NCBI GenBank assembly: GCA_963731615.1
Contig: CAVSWD010000005.1
Span: 62,001-126,000 of the forward strand
Reading direction: 5' to 3'
Length of the DNA: 64,000 bases
Source: Gaiellasilicea sp963731615
GTDB taxonomy: Bacteria; Actinomycetota; Thermoleophilia; Gaiellales; Gaiellaceae
Shown in pieces: positions 35,181 through 43,142 of this stretch. Both the position numbers and the translations under genes were made by a program. Position 1 is the first letter of the stretch, and every line of letters begins with the position of its first letter. The notes below the pieces were generated by a model. That model was not told where the DNA came from, made no database searches, and was given only the letters and a program-made list of their open reading frames with translations.

Positions 35181-36031
35181 GTTCGTTGATCAGCTCGATG
35201 GAGGCGAATCAAGGCTGACGCTTTCCACGTCGCGTAACCGGCGGCGCCAGAGCCGAATTTCAAAACGTTGTAGGCGATGAATAGCAAACCAGTCAACGGG
35301 TGCTGCGCGAATTGTCTCCAGTTCTGCAAGTACACGGGGCGCAAGAAACGCAGTTGACGTCGCGACGCTACAGGGTTCGCGCGTCGATAATTGTGAAAGT
35401 CACAACCGTAGGCGAAGTATTGCCTCAAATGTGGCAGTAAACGCCGCGGCTCGCCGAGATGAATCGCTTCGGCTTGTGCGAAACCGGTCGAGTATCCACC
35501 TTGATTGAGCCGGTTCTGGAAGTCGTAATCCTCGCCCGCCGTGATCTGCTCGTTGTACCCGCCGAGAGCCTTATAGACGTCAGAACGGATGAAACGGGCA
35601 GCGGAGTGATCGAGATCGTTCTTGTACATATCCACTTCGAATTTTCTGACGCGTGCAATCCATCCTCTGCTCTCGTCGGGTGTGTTGTGCACTACGACGG
35701 CATCAAATCCCCCCTGAGCGACATCGAGACACTGCTCCACAACGTCCCTCTCGAGAACGAAGTCTGAGTCGACGCGATAGATGTAACCTCCGGATGATGC
35801 TTCCGCGCCCCGATTTACCTGCGCGGAGCGTTCGGGACCCGCGAGTAGGAGAAGATCCGCATACCGCTGTGCAATCTTGCGGGTTCCGTCTGTCGAGTGA
35901 TTGTCGACGACGATCAGTTCGATCTGACCATGAGATTGGGCTCTGATCGATGTGAGGCAGCGATCGAGGAATTCCTCGCTTTCCCGAGTCGGCACGATCA
36001 CACTGACAAGCCTGTCCCTGGCAGAGGCCAC
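35177..36031 (-). CDS. Glycosyltransferase family 2, AT-richer than its surroundings
   Basis: GT-A transferase of 284 residues. VSVIVPTRESEEFLDRCLTS and LIVVDNHSTDGTRKIA are the nucleotide-binding strands, YIYRVDSDFVLERDVVEQCL carries the DxD-type metal site, and GGYNEQITAGEDYDFQNRLN is the acceptor-binding Glu-Asp motif. It ends with a hydrophobic tail (LTGLLFIAYNVLKFGSGAAG). GTG 36031 (VASARDRLVSV) is favoured over an open extension to 36259 because TAAGGT lies eight bases upstream. Three sampled lines of this gene are 55-57% G+C against 68-75% in neighbouring genes, suggesting recent import. A decayed relative lies at 38822-39134. Confidence 0.87.
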   Translation of the reverse strand: MASARDRLVSVIVPTRESEEFLDRCLTSIRAQSHGQIELIVVDNHSTDGTRKIAQRYADLLLLAGPERSAQVNRGAEASSGGYIYRVDSDFVLERDVVEQCLDVAQGGFDAVVVHNTPDESRGWIARVRKFEVDMYKNDLDHSAARFIRSDVYKALGGYNEQITAGEDYDFQNRLNQGGYSTGFAQAEAIHLGEPRRLLPHLRQYFAYGCDFHNYRRANPVASRRQLRFLRPVYLQNWRQFAQHPLTGLLFIAYNVLKFGSGAAGYATWKASALIRLHRADQRT

Positions 36032-36039
36032 GGGGCGGC

Positions 36040-36045
36040 ACCTTA
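36040..36045 (-). promoter_or_regulatory. Candidate leaderless -10 element, TAAGGT
   Basis: Minus-strand TAAGGT, eight bases before GTG 36031. The remaining bases to 36182 hold no gene and no other clear site. Confidence 0.4.
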
Positions 36046-36182
36046 GCGTGTGAGCCTGGGTACGCTGCGTCGCGGCGGTCGTGTGAGACGCGCACTCGAA
36101 GAGCGACCCGTGCTCGTCGCGGCGATTCGGCGCACCGCTCGCCCCGACGGCGATCCCGCGTGCCTCTCCGAGGCTGGCTGAC

Positions 36183-36191
36183 AAAGGAGGT
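36183..36191 (+). promoter_or_regulatory. Perfect Shine-Dalgarno sequence before the GT87 gene
   Basis: AAAGGAGGT is a full match to the anti-Shine-Dalgarno end of 16S rRNA, 12 bases before GTG 36204 and 15 before ATG 36207. It is rare in this window, where most first genes appear leaderless. The long spacing leaves the exact start open. Confidence 0.55.
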
Positions 36192-36203
36192 GGAATCATC
36201 GGA

Positions 36204-37421
36204 GTGATGTGCGGCGCATTTGCTCGACCCGCGCTGCTCGCGACCGGCGTCTTCATCACGGCCTGGCTGGCGTCGCGATGGGCGTTCGAGGTCGATGTCC
36301 GCTTCTCGGACGTTCCGCTCTACCGCCGGTACGGCGAATTGATGGCGAGCGGATCGCTCCCGTACCGCGACTTCGAGGTCGAGTACCCACCGGGCGCCCT
36401 GCCTCTCTTCGTCCTGCCAGCGCTCGTCAGCTCCGATCTGGCGGGATTCCGGCTCGGTCTCGAGCTGGTGTTGGTCGCGTGCGGCGCGCTCGCGATCGGA
36501 TCGATGGCGTCGATCCTGAGCATGGTTCACGCCACTCGCAGAGAGACGATGGTCGCGCTGGGATTGATCGCGCTCACTCCACTGATGCTCGGCCGCGTGG
36601 TCGCGGAGCGGTTCGATCTCTTGCCTGCCGCGCTCTCTGTGGCCGCGCTCGCTGCCGCACTCGCGAACCGGCATCGCGCCGGCGGGTTGCTACTCGGCCT
36701 CGCAGTTGCCGCGAAGCTCTATCCGGTTGTAATGCTCCCGCTCCTGCTCGTGTACGCGCTGCGCCGCGTTGGTCGCGCCGCTGCATTTCGGTCGCTGACT
36801 GCGTTCGCGATCGTCGTTGCAGTCTGGTTCGGCGTGTTCGCGATCGCGGCTCCGGATGCCGTGCTCGCGATGCTCGAGCGTCAGGCAGATCGCCCGCTCC
36901 AGATCGAGAGTCTCGGCGCGGCGATGCTTCTGGCCGCGCATCAGATCGCCGGTGTCTCGCTGGGGATCGACGTCTCGTTCGGCTCGGTAAACCTTGGTGG
37001 TAGCCGCCCCGAGGCGGCGGCGCTCGCAACGACGGCACTCGCGGCCGTGACGATCCTGGCCGTCTGGTGGTCGTTCGTCCGGGGCCGCCGCGAGGCTACC
37101 GACCTCCTGCTCGGGGCTGCGACGACCGTCTGCGCTCTCGTCGCGCTCGGCAAGGTCTTCTCACCGCAATTCCTGCTCTGGCTCATCCCGCTCGTCCCGC
37201 TCGTTCGTGGTCGGCGGGGGCTCCAGGCTTCGCTCCTGCTCGCGGCAGCCTGTCTGATCACACACGCGTACTTCCCGTCGCGGTATCTCGCGCTGATCAA
37301 GCTCGACGCGATGGCGTCATGGCTCGTCGTCGTGCGAGACGCCGTGCTCGTGGCCGTCCTCGCGCTGCTGCTCTCCGCGGTCTACGCACGTCGTGGCCGA
37401 CTGGGCGACCCGAGCCCGTAG
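36204..37421 (+). CDS. GT87-family (DUF2029) membrane glycosyltransferase
   Basis: Intact GT-C membrane protein of 405 residues (404 if ATG 36207 is used) with about ten helices. The family loop PYRDFEVEYPPGALPLFVLP has the acidic residues expected to bind the polyprenyl-phosphate sugar. AVAAKLYPVVMLPLLLVYAL and LGKVFSPQFLLWLIPLVPLV match the paralogue at 29063-30280 almost position for position, so the two are recent duplicates or one is a within-region copy. It is first gene of the plus-strand unit that continues with the flippase at 37493, the large membrane protein at 39131 and the methyltransferase at 41355. The donor sugar is unknown. Confidence 0.85.
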   Translation: MMCGAFARPALLATGVFITAWLASRWAFEVDVRFSDVPLYRRYGELMASGSLPYRDFEVEYPPGALPLFVLPALVSSDLAGFRLGLELVLVACGALAIGSMASILSMVHATRRETMVALGLIALTPLMLGRVVAERFDLLPAALSVAALAAALANRHRAGGLLLGLAVAAKLYPVVMLPLLLVYALRRVGRAAAFRSLTAFAIVVAVWFGVFAIAAPDAVLAMLERQADRPLQIESLGAAMLLAAHQIAGVSLGIDVSFGSVNLGGSRPEAAALATTALAAVTILAVWWSFVRGRREATDLLLGAATTVCALVALGKVFSPQFLLWLIPLVPLVRGRRGLQASLLLAAACLITHAYFPSRYLALIKLDAMASWLVVVRDAVLVAVLALLLSAVYARRGRLGDPSP

Positions 37422-37492
37422 TACGTTCGGCGAAGCAGACTCTACGCTACGGCCCACCCTCGGCGGAGTTCCCGCTACCTGGAGCCCTCATC

Positions 37493-38806
37493 GTGACGCA
37501 ACTGGAGACACATGGGTCACCGCCGACGCTGCAGATGCGAGGCGCACAGGCGGGTTTCATCGTCTTCGTCGGCATCGCGATCGCGAATGTCGGCAACTAT
37601 CTCTTTCACCTTCTTTCCGCCCGCTCGCTCGGCCCGGCGTCCTACGCCGACCTCGCCGCGCTGGTCGCTCTGGTCGGTCTCGTCGCACTTCCGCTTGGCG
37701 GCCTCCAGGCCGCTGTCGCCCGAGATGTTGCGCTGCTGGCGGCGTATGACGCCGAACACGCGGTCGCGGCGCGGATCCGCCGAGCGTTGGCCCTCTCAGG
37801 CGTTGCCGGGCTCGTCGGCACCGTGCTGTTCGTCGCCGCCGCGCCATTCATCCAGGAAGCCCTGAACATCCAAAGCCTCAGCGCTGTCGTACTTGCGGGC
37901 TTGCTGACGGCACCGGCGTTCCTCACCCCGATCGTGTGGGGTTGGGCGCAGGGGCTTCAGCGCTTCGTCGTGCTCTCATTCTCGGTCGCCGTGGCGCCGG
38001 CGGCCCGACTGCTCCTACTCGCCGTCTTGCTGGTGGCCGGCCTCACCGTCACTGGAGCCATGACAGCGACGCTCTTCGCCGCGACCGTCGCCGTTCTCGT
38101 GCCGCTGTGGCTACTCAGAAGGAACCTAGCCCAGCCGGCGGCGGAGATCCCTCCGCTCGACGTGCGCCGCGTGACGCGAAGGGTCGCGCCCGTCGTTGCG
38201 GGACTGCTCGCCATCACGGCGCTCACAACCGTGGACGTCGTCGTCGCGAAGAGCGTCTTCTCGGAGTACGAGGCGGGGATCTACGGCGCCGCGTCGCTGA
38301 TCGGGCGGGTCATCCTCTACCTGCCTGCGGCCGTCGCAACGGTGTTGCTACCGAAGGTAGCGGCCCGATCGACCTTGCGGCTCGCATCCGACGACATCCT
38401 CGTCGGCAGCCTCGCGGTCACGGGAGCATTCTGCGCGGTTGCGACGCTTCTCTACGCGCTCGTCCCGGATCTGATCGTCCGAATCGCATTCGGGGCCAGT
38501 TACGAGGATGCCGCGCCGCTCCTCTGGCTCTTCGGTCTCGCCATGAGCGGTTACTCGTTGCTGAACGTGCTGCTCTTCTACCACCTGGGTCGCGGCGAGA
38601 ACAGGTTCGCCTGGATTCTGATGGGTGGTGCGGTCGTCGAAGCAATCGGGTTTGTCATCTTCCAGGATTCGGCGCGCCAGCTGATCGTGGTCAGCGCCGT
38701 TACGGCGGCGTTGCTGATGACCGTGCATGAGCTGTTCGTCGGTCCCGAGCTCACGCGCGCACTCGCTGCGTTGCCACGGCTCGCACGGCGAGGACACAAC
38801 CCCTGA
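37493..38806 (+). CDS. Wzx-type polysaccharide flippase
   Basis: Intact lipid-linked oligosaccharide translocase of 437 residues with about twelve helices. It begins VTQLETHGSPPTLQMRGAQA and continues GFIVFVGIAIANVGNYLFHL and ARSLGPASYADLAALVALVG, the standard N-terminal helices of the polysaccharide transport family. The acidic/Gly motif SEYEAGIYGAASLIGRVILY in the middle and FGASYEDAAPLLWLFGLAMS later are also typical. GTG 37493 is chosen over an open upstream extension because GGAG lies eight bases before it. It is different in sequence from the flippase at 12564-14094, so it probably serves a different repeat unit. Confidence 0.87.
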   Translation: MTQLETHGSPPTLQMRGAQAGFIVFVGIAIANVGNYLFHLLSARSLGPASYADLAALVALVGLVALPLGGLQAAVARDVALLAAYDAEHAVAARIRRALALSGVAGLVGTVLFVAAAPFIQEALNIQSLSAVVLAGLLTAPAFLTPIVWGWAQGLQRFVVLSFSVAVAPAARLLLLAVLLVAGLTVTGAMTATLFAATVAVLVPLWLLRRNLAQPAAEIPPLDVRRVTRRVAPVVAGLLAITALTTVDVVVAKSVFSEYEAGIYGAASLIGRVILYLPAAVATVLLPKVAARSTLRLASDDILVGSLAVTGAFCAVATLLYALVPDLIVRIAFGASYEDAAPLLWLFGLAMSGYSLLNVLLFYHLGRGENRFAWILMGGAVVEAIGFVIFQDSARQLIVVSAVTAALLMTVHELFVGPELTRALAALPRLARRGHNP

Positions 38807-38809
38807 CGC

Positions 38810-38815
38810 TAGCCT
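38810..38815 (+). promoter_or_regulatory. Leaderless -10 element retained before the decayed GT2 gene
   Basis: TAGCCT, six bases before the GTG at 38822. It has the same geometry as the working genes, supporting that the remnant was once expressed. Confidence 0.35.
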
Positions 38816-38821
38816 GCGCCT

Positions 38822-39134
38822 GTGAACGCCGGCCAGGAAGGCGCCGCCGAGCTGGTATCGGTGATTGTCCCAACGAAACTGAGATCCGCCACCTCCAGGC
38901 GAATTTGCGCCTCGTGACACCGTCCGGAAAGGGTTCTTGTGCGGGCGCTGCCTCGGCCGCTGTCTCTCTCGAGACCCACCACGCGCCGCGACAGTTCGCG
39001 CTAATCAGACCAGCCTTCGTCGCCGGCGGCCGCTCGGACAGCCGATCTCGGCGGCGGGGATGGTCGTCATGAAGGGCTCCAAGTTCGCCGCTGGAGGTCT
39101 CACCGTCGCCGTTTCGCAGCTCTGGAAGAGATGA
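38822..39134 (+). pseudogene. Internally deleted glycosyltransferase family 2 gene remnant
   Basis: This 313-base stretch between two intact genes holds the two ends of a GT2 gene. GTG 38822 starts NAGQEGAAELVSVIVPT, the GT2 first strand, then a shift gives ETEIRHLQANLRLV. From about 38985 the sequence matches the C-terminal region of the GT2 at 35177-36031: RQFALIRPAFV here against RQLRFLRPVYL there. After one more shift comes ISAAGMVVMKGSKFAAGGL against LTGLLFIAYNVLKFGSGAAG. It ends TVAVSQLWKR at TGA 39132-39134. About 200 codons of the core, including the metal-binding and acceptor motifs, are missing, so this is real decay and not a base-call error. The stop overlaps the next start (ATGA). 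Confidence 0.65.
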
Positions 39135-41326
39135 CGGTGGCTGTCGCGACAAGCCGCTACGCATCTCTCCGGGAGAACCCCTTCGCGCGTGCCCTGCTTG
39201 CCGCGGTCATGCTCGCCGCGACCGGGGCGCTGCTTATGGGCTCACTCGTGTTCGACCCTGGATCCCGCATTCTCGGCGGCTTCAACGACGCCGCGCTGGG
39301 CATCCGCAGCTACGACCTGATCGACCAGGCGGGCGAGACGCCGTTTACCTACGATCGGGATGAGCTCAACGGTGCTCCCGAGGGAGTGCCTGCGGTCCGC
39401 GCGACCCAGTACGCCGCGCCGATCCAGCCCGCGGTAGTCTGGCTCCTGAAGGGGCCGTTGGGCATCGTCGGCGCGCTTAACGCGTTCCTGCTCAGCGGGC
39501 TGATGCTCACAGGCGTGGCGATGTTCGCGCTGCTCGACCGGTTCCGCTTCGGCTTTCTCCCAAGCCTCCTCGGCGCATACTTCATCACGTTCAATCCGTG
39601 GATGTACGAGCGGGTCTTCTCGGGCCACGTCGCGTTCGCACACGGCTGGGTGCTGATCGTGTTGCTCTACACGCTGGTCCGGCTCCGGCGCGATCGATCG
39701 CTGCCGAACGGGGCGCTCGCCGGCCTTGCCTACGGATTCTGCTTCCTAATGGCCTCCTACACGGGGCTGCTGGCGACGGCGCTCGTCGCCGCGTTCGTGG
39801 TCGTCGACGTCGTCGCTGCCCATTCCTGGGCCGATCGACTCTGGACGGCGACGCTGGTGCTTGTCATCAGCAGCATACTGCTGTTGTTCCTTCTTCCCGG
39901 CCTGACCGCACTGTTGCTCGACCGTGACCTCGTCTCCGGCGCGCTGACGCGCACTGACCAGCAGATCGAACGGTTCTCGGCGTCGCCCGTGAACTACCTG
40001 CTGCCCTCGCCGAGGCATCCCCTCGCCGGCGATCTCGCCGACCGAGCGCGGCCCGATGACCCCTTCAATGAGAAGGTCGTCTTCCTCGGCTATTCCACGC
40101 TGGTACTCGCGGCACTGGCCGTGTTCCATCTCATCAGCCGAAGGCGGCGGCCGGGGGTACCCGTCGAGCAGCGTCAATTGCTCTGGCTCGCAGCCGCGGC
40201 GGGCGGCGTCGGGCTGATCCTCTCTTTCGGCCGCATGGTCAGCTTCGGGCCCGTGGACATCCCGATGCCGGGCCGACTCCTCACCGAGCTGACAACGTTC
40301 TACCGCGTCTATGCACGGCTTGGCTTCGTGGTAGCGATCGCGGCGGCGATTCTCGCAGCCTGGATGCTGACGCGCCTCAGCCGACGGCGGCACGGCACGG
40401 TGATCGTGCTCGCCCTGATGGCGCTCATCGTTTTCGAGACGCTGCCGTCCCGGGAGACGGCGCTGGCGCTCGACGCGCCTCCAGCCCACGACGCGTGGCT
40501 CGCGCAACAGCCGCGCGGCATCGTCGCCCACTACCCGATGATGACCGACCGCCTTCCCGCCGAGAAGCTCGTGGCGAGGGAGCTGTACTACCAGCGGTTC
40601 ACGAGGCAGCCGAACTTCGAGATGTACACGACGCAGCGACTCAGGACCCGAGAGGACGCGATTCGGCTGCTCGCACGCTATGTCGACCGGCCCGGCGCGC
40701 CGAGGATCCTGGCCGCCGAGGGCGTCAAGTACGTCGTCATCCACGACGACGTCTTCCGCGAGCAAGGAGAGCGCTCGCCCCGGCTCGGCTCGCAGTACAA
40801 GTTCCTCCGTGGGTTCGACGGCGTTCGGATCTACGAACTGCGGGCGACACCGGCCGATCTAGAGCAAGTCCTTGCCGACCGGGCCGACGAGGTGGCGGTT
40901 CTCTGGGATCTCAGGCGAGTGAGCCTTCAAATGAACGGGGGCTTCTACGGCGGTGAGCGCTACCTCGACTACTCGGGCAAGTGGCGCTGGATGAACCAAG
41001 ACGGCGGCCTGGTCTTCAACAACAGCGACAGTGGCCCCGTCCGCGTCCGCGTCAATGGCCTCGCCTTCGCGAACGGTGAGCTTCGGCACGTCGAGCTTCA
41101 CGACGAGCGAGGCAGAACAGTCGCGAAGGCGCTGGTGGATACATTCCTCGCCCCGCTCGAACTCGGGCCGTTCCAGGTGCCGAGCGGCACGAGCCGCTTC
41201 TCTCTCGTTGCGACGCCGGGACCCACACCCCTGGGTGGGACTGACGTACGGGCGACGACGATCTACGTCTCGCCGCTTCGCGCAACGCAGTTCGCGGACT
41301 ACTCGACGAGCCTGCGCGCCCGGTGA
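39131..41326 (+). CDS. Large YfhO-like membrane protein, putative glycosyltransferase
   Basis: 731 residues. Residues about 18-440 contain eleven or so membrane helices, and residues about 445-731 form a soluble beta-rich extracytoplasmic part. The first loop (YDRDELNGAPEGVPAVRATQ) and YFITFNPWMYERVFSGHVAF are in the positions of GT-C active-site loops. The tail has the YfhO-like pattern GVKYVVIHDDVFREQGE and ELRATPADLEQVLAD. YfhO-family proteins are thought to glycosylate wall polymers from polyprenyl-linked donors; that role here is by family resemblance only. ATG 39131 overlaps the stop of the GT2 remnant. It is intact, and its codon use is slightly less GC-biased than genes further left. 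Confidence 0.75.
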   Translation: MTVAVATSRYASLRENPFARALLAAVMLAATGALLMGSLVFDPGSRILGGFNDAALGIRSYDLIDQAGETPFTYDRDELNGAPEGVPAVRATQYAAPIQPAVVWLLKGPLGIVGALNAFLLSGLMLTGVAMFALLDRFRFGFLPSLLGAYFITFNPWMYERVFSGHVAFAHGWVLIVLLYTLVRLRRDRSLPNGALAGLAYGFCFLMASYTGLLATALVAAFVVVDVVAAHSWADRLWTATLVLVISSILLLFLLPGLTALLLDRDLVSGALTRTDQQIERFSASPVNYLLPSPRHPLAGDLADRARPDDPFNEKVVFLGYSTLVLAALAVFHLISRRRRPGVPVEQRQLLWLAAAAGGVGLILSFGRMVSFGPVDIPMPGRLLTELTTFYRVYARLGFVVAIAAAILAAWMLTRLSRRRHGTVIVLALMALIVFETLPSRETALALDAPPAHDAWLAQQPRGIVAHYPMMTDRLPAEKLVARELYYQRFTRQPNFEMYTTQRLRTREDAIRLLARYVDRPGAPRILAAEGVKYVVIHDDVFREQGERSPRLGSQYKFLRGFDGVRIYELRATPADLEQVLADRADEVAVLWDLRRVSLQMNGGFYGGERYLDYSGKWRWMNQDGGLVFNNSDSGPVRVRVNGLAFANGELRHVELHDERGRTVAKALVDTFLAPLELGPFQVPSGTSRFSLVATPGPTPLGGTDVRATTIYVSPLRATQFADYSTSLRAR

Positions 41327-41337
41327 TGCCCCCTCGG

Positions 41338-41343
41338 TACCGT
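41338..41343 (+). promoter_or_regulatory. Possible -10 element before the methyltransferase
   Basis: TACCGT, eleven bases before ATG 41355, in the 28-base gap after the large membrane protein. It is weaker than the other sites because of the spacing. Confidence 0.2.
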
Positions 41344-41354
41344 CGCCGACGCAG

Positions 41355-42065
41355 ATGAGAACCTACGAGGACTTCCTTCGGCACCACCAGACCGCCCACC
41401 CCTTCGATTTCAACCCTCGACTCGGGATCTTCGCGCGCGAGTACGCCGCACACCGGGGTCGTCAGGGGCGCCCCCTGGAGGTGCTCGACATCGGCTGTGG
41501 GCTCGATCCAGCGCTCATCCGCATCAAGCAGCAAGGCGACACGTATCACGGAGTCGACTTCTACGAGGAACGACCCACCGGCGTCGATGAGTACACACGG
41601 CTGGATCTGAACCGGGAGAGCTTGGCCTCGGTGCTCGAGGGCCGCGTGTTCGACGTGGTCTTTTGCGGCGAAGTCATCGAGCACCTCTTCAGCCCCGATG
41701 CGCTCCTGCGTGAGATCCGCCAGGTCATGGGGCCGTCGTCGATCCTCGTGCTCTCGACGCCCAACCTGGGCTACTGGGTGAACCGGATCCTACTGCTGGC
41801 CGGAATCTCACCACTCTTTCTCGAGAACTCGGCCGAACGCAAGCTCGGCCGCTTTTCCCGCGCGCTCGGCCAGGGCAATCCGACGGAGGGGCACATTCGA
41901 CTGTTCACCTACCGAGCGCTCTGCGAGCTCGTCGCGTCGACCGGTTTCGACGTCGTCTCCGTAACGCCGACCTATGTCTGGCGTTTCCCGCCCGACCTCG
42001 TCATCTCGCGGCTGTCGCGCAGCCTCGCCGCGACCAACGTACTCGTGCTACGCGCTCCCTCGTGA
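41355..42065 (+). CDS. SAM-dependent methyltransferase
   Basis: Intact class I methyltransferase of 236 residues. MRTYEDFLRHHQTAHPFDFN opens the protein. LEVLDIGCGLDPALIRIKQQ is motif I, VFDVVFCGEVIEHLFSPDAL motif II, and GPSSILVLSTPNLGYWVNRI motif III. It is last gene of the 36.2-42.1 kb unit. A role in capping or modifying the glycan made by that unit is inferred from position. ATG 41355 is the first start that precedes the recognisable fold. The 3' end overlaps the convergent GT4 gene by 18 bases. Confidence 0.85.
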   Translation: MRTYEDFLRHHQTAHPFDFNPRLGIFAREYAAHRGRQGRPLEVLDIGCGLDPALIRIKQQGDTYHGVDFYEERPTGVDEYTRLDLNRESLASVLEGRVFDVVFCGEVIEHLFSPDALLREIRQVMGPSSILVLSTPNLGYWVNRILLLAGISPLFLENSAERKLGRFSRALGQGNPTEGHIRLFTYRALCELVASTGFDVVSVTPTYVWRFPPDLVISRLSRSLAATNVLVLRAPS

Positions 42066-43142
42066 CCCAGCGACGGCGGCGGCCTCGAACGCGTCTGTCG
42101 TCCGCTCCCAGCTGAGCAGTCGCGCTTCCGCGAGCCCTTCCCGACGCAACCTGTCGTAGAAGGGCGGCTCGTCAAGAGCCCGGCGCATCGCGGCGGCCAG
42201 AACAGCGGGCGTCTGCCGCGTGACGAGTCCGGTTCGCTCGTGCAACACCGAGTCGCGGAAGCCGGGGATGTCGTAGACGACCGCAGGCGTCCCGCGCAGC
42301 GCCGCTTCGGTCACCGTCAGGCCCCAGCCCTCGCGGGCCGACGTGCCGATGAGGAGATCGGCGGCGGTCAGGAGCTCCGTCTTCTCGGCCTCGTCGAGGC
42401 TGCCGGCCAGCCGCACCGCCTCGCCGACACCGAGGCTGCGCGCGTGTCTCCTCGAGCGCGTCGCGCTCGCGGCCGTTGCCGACAATCGTCAACGTCGCGT
42501 GCGGGTGCGACTCACGGAGGAACGCCAGCGCCTCGATCGCGTGGTCGTAGCGCTTCGAGGGCGCGAGCCGTCCAATCGCGACGAGCCGACCCTCGAGTGG
42601 CTTCGGCTGCAGCTCGTCGACCGGCTCCGTGTTGACCGCCATCGGGATCACGTCGACCCGGCGCCGCAGCCCGAGCCGGCGCAGGTCCGCGGCGGTCGAC
42701 TCCGAGATCGTGATCGCCGGTGTTCGCCGGTACGCCTGGAGGTAGAGCGGCTCGATGACGTAGCCGATCGCCGCCAGAGCCTTCGGCGCCTCGTACCACC
42801 AGACTTCGCGCGCGAGCTGGTTGACGTGTACCACCGTCGGCGCCTGCGACCAGAGCGGCGCGAAGTAGGGAAGCGTGTTGATCTGCTCGACGACGAGGTC
42901 GAACGTCCCACGTCGTGCGAACGACGGCGCGAAGCAGCCGCGTCGTCAGCTCGGATCCGCGGCGGACGATCCGGACACCGTCGATCTCCTCCGCGGCGGC
43001 GTGCTCCCGGAGGGCGGGACGTGAACCAGGTGACCTCGTGACCCCGCGCGACGAGCCGCTTGGCGATCTCGTGCGTGAGGAGCTCGGCGCCGCCGGCGCG
43101 CGGACTCGCGATGTCGCGCCAGTTGAGCAGGAGCAGCCGCAT
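42048..43142 (-). CDS. Glycosyltransferase family 4, frameshifted
   Basis: GT-B transferase of about 360 residues. ATG 43142 starts MRLLLLNWRDIASPRAGGAE, then LTHEIAKRLVARGHEVTWFT. Two shifts between about 43025 and 42890 pass through FDLVVEQINTLPYF to the clean piece from 42834: VHVNQLAREVWWYEAPKALA, GRLVAIGRLAPSKRYDHAIE and HATLTIVGNGRERDALEE. After a shift near 42450 the last piece (from 42430) holds TSAREGWGLTVTEAALRGTP with the donor-site Glu and ends AAVAGSRGSA. ATG overlaps the upstream stop by one base (TGATG). It is last gene of the seven-gene unit from 50312. Confidence 0.78.

Noticed and set aside
36046..36182. Regulatory RNA or riboswitch in the 172-base divergent gap
   Set aside because: No recognisable conserved core or stable stem with a terminator. 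Only the Shine-Dalgarno and the TAAGGT element are supported.
38937..39134. 65-codon plus-strand ORF as an independent small gene
   Set aside because: Its second half aligns with the C-terminal tail of the GT2 at 35177-36031 and its first half is out of frame, so it is part of a deleted pseudogene.
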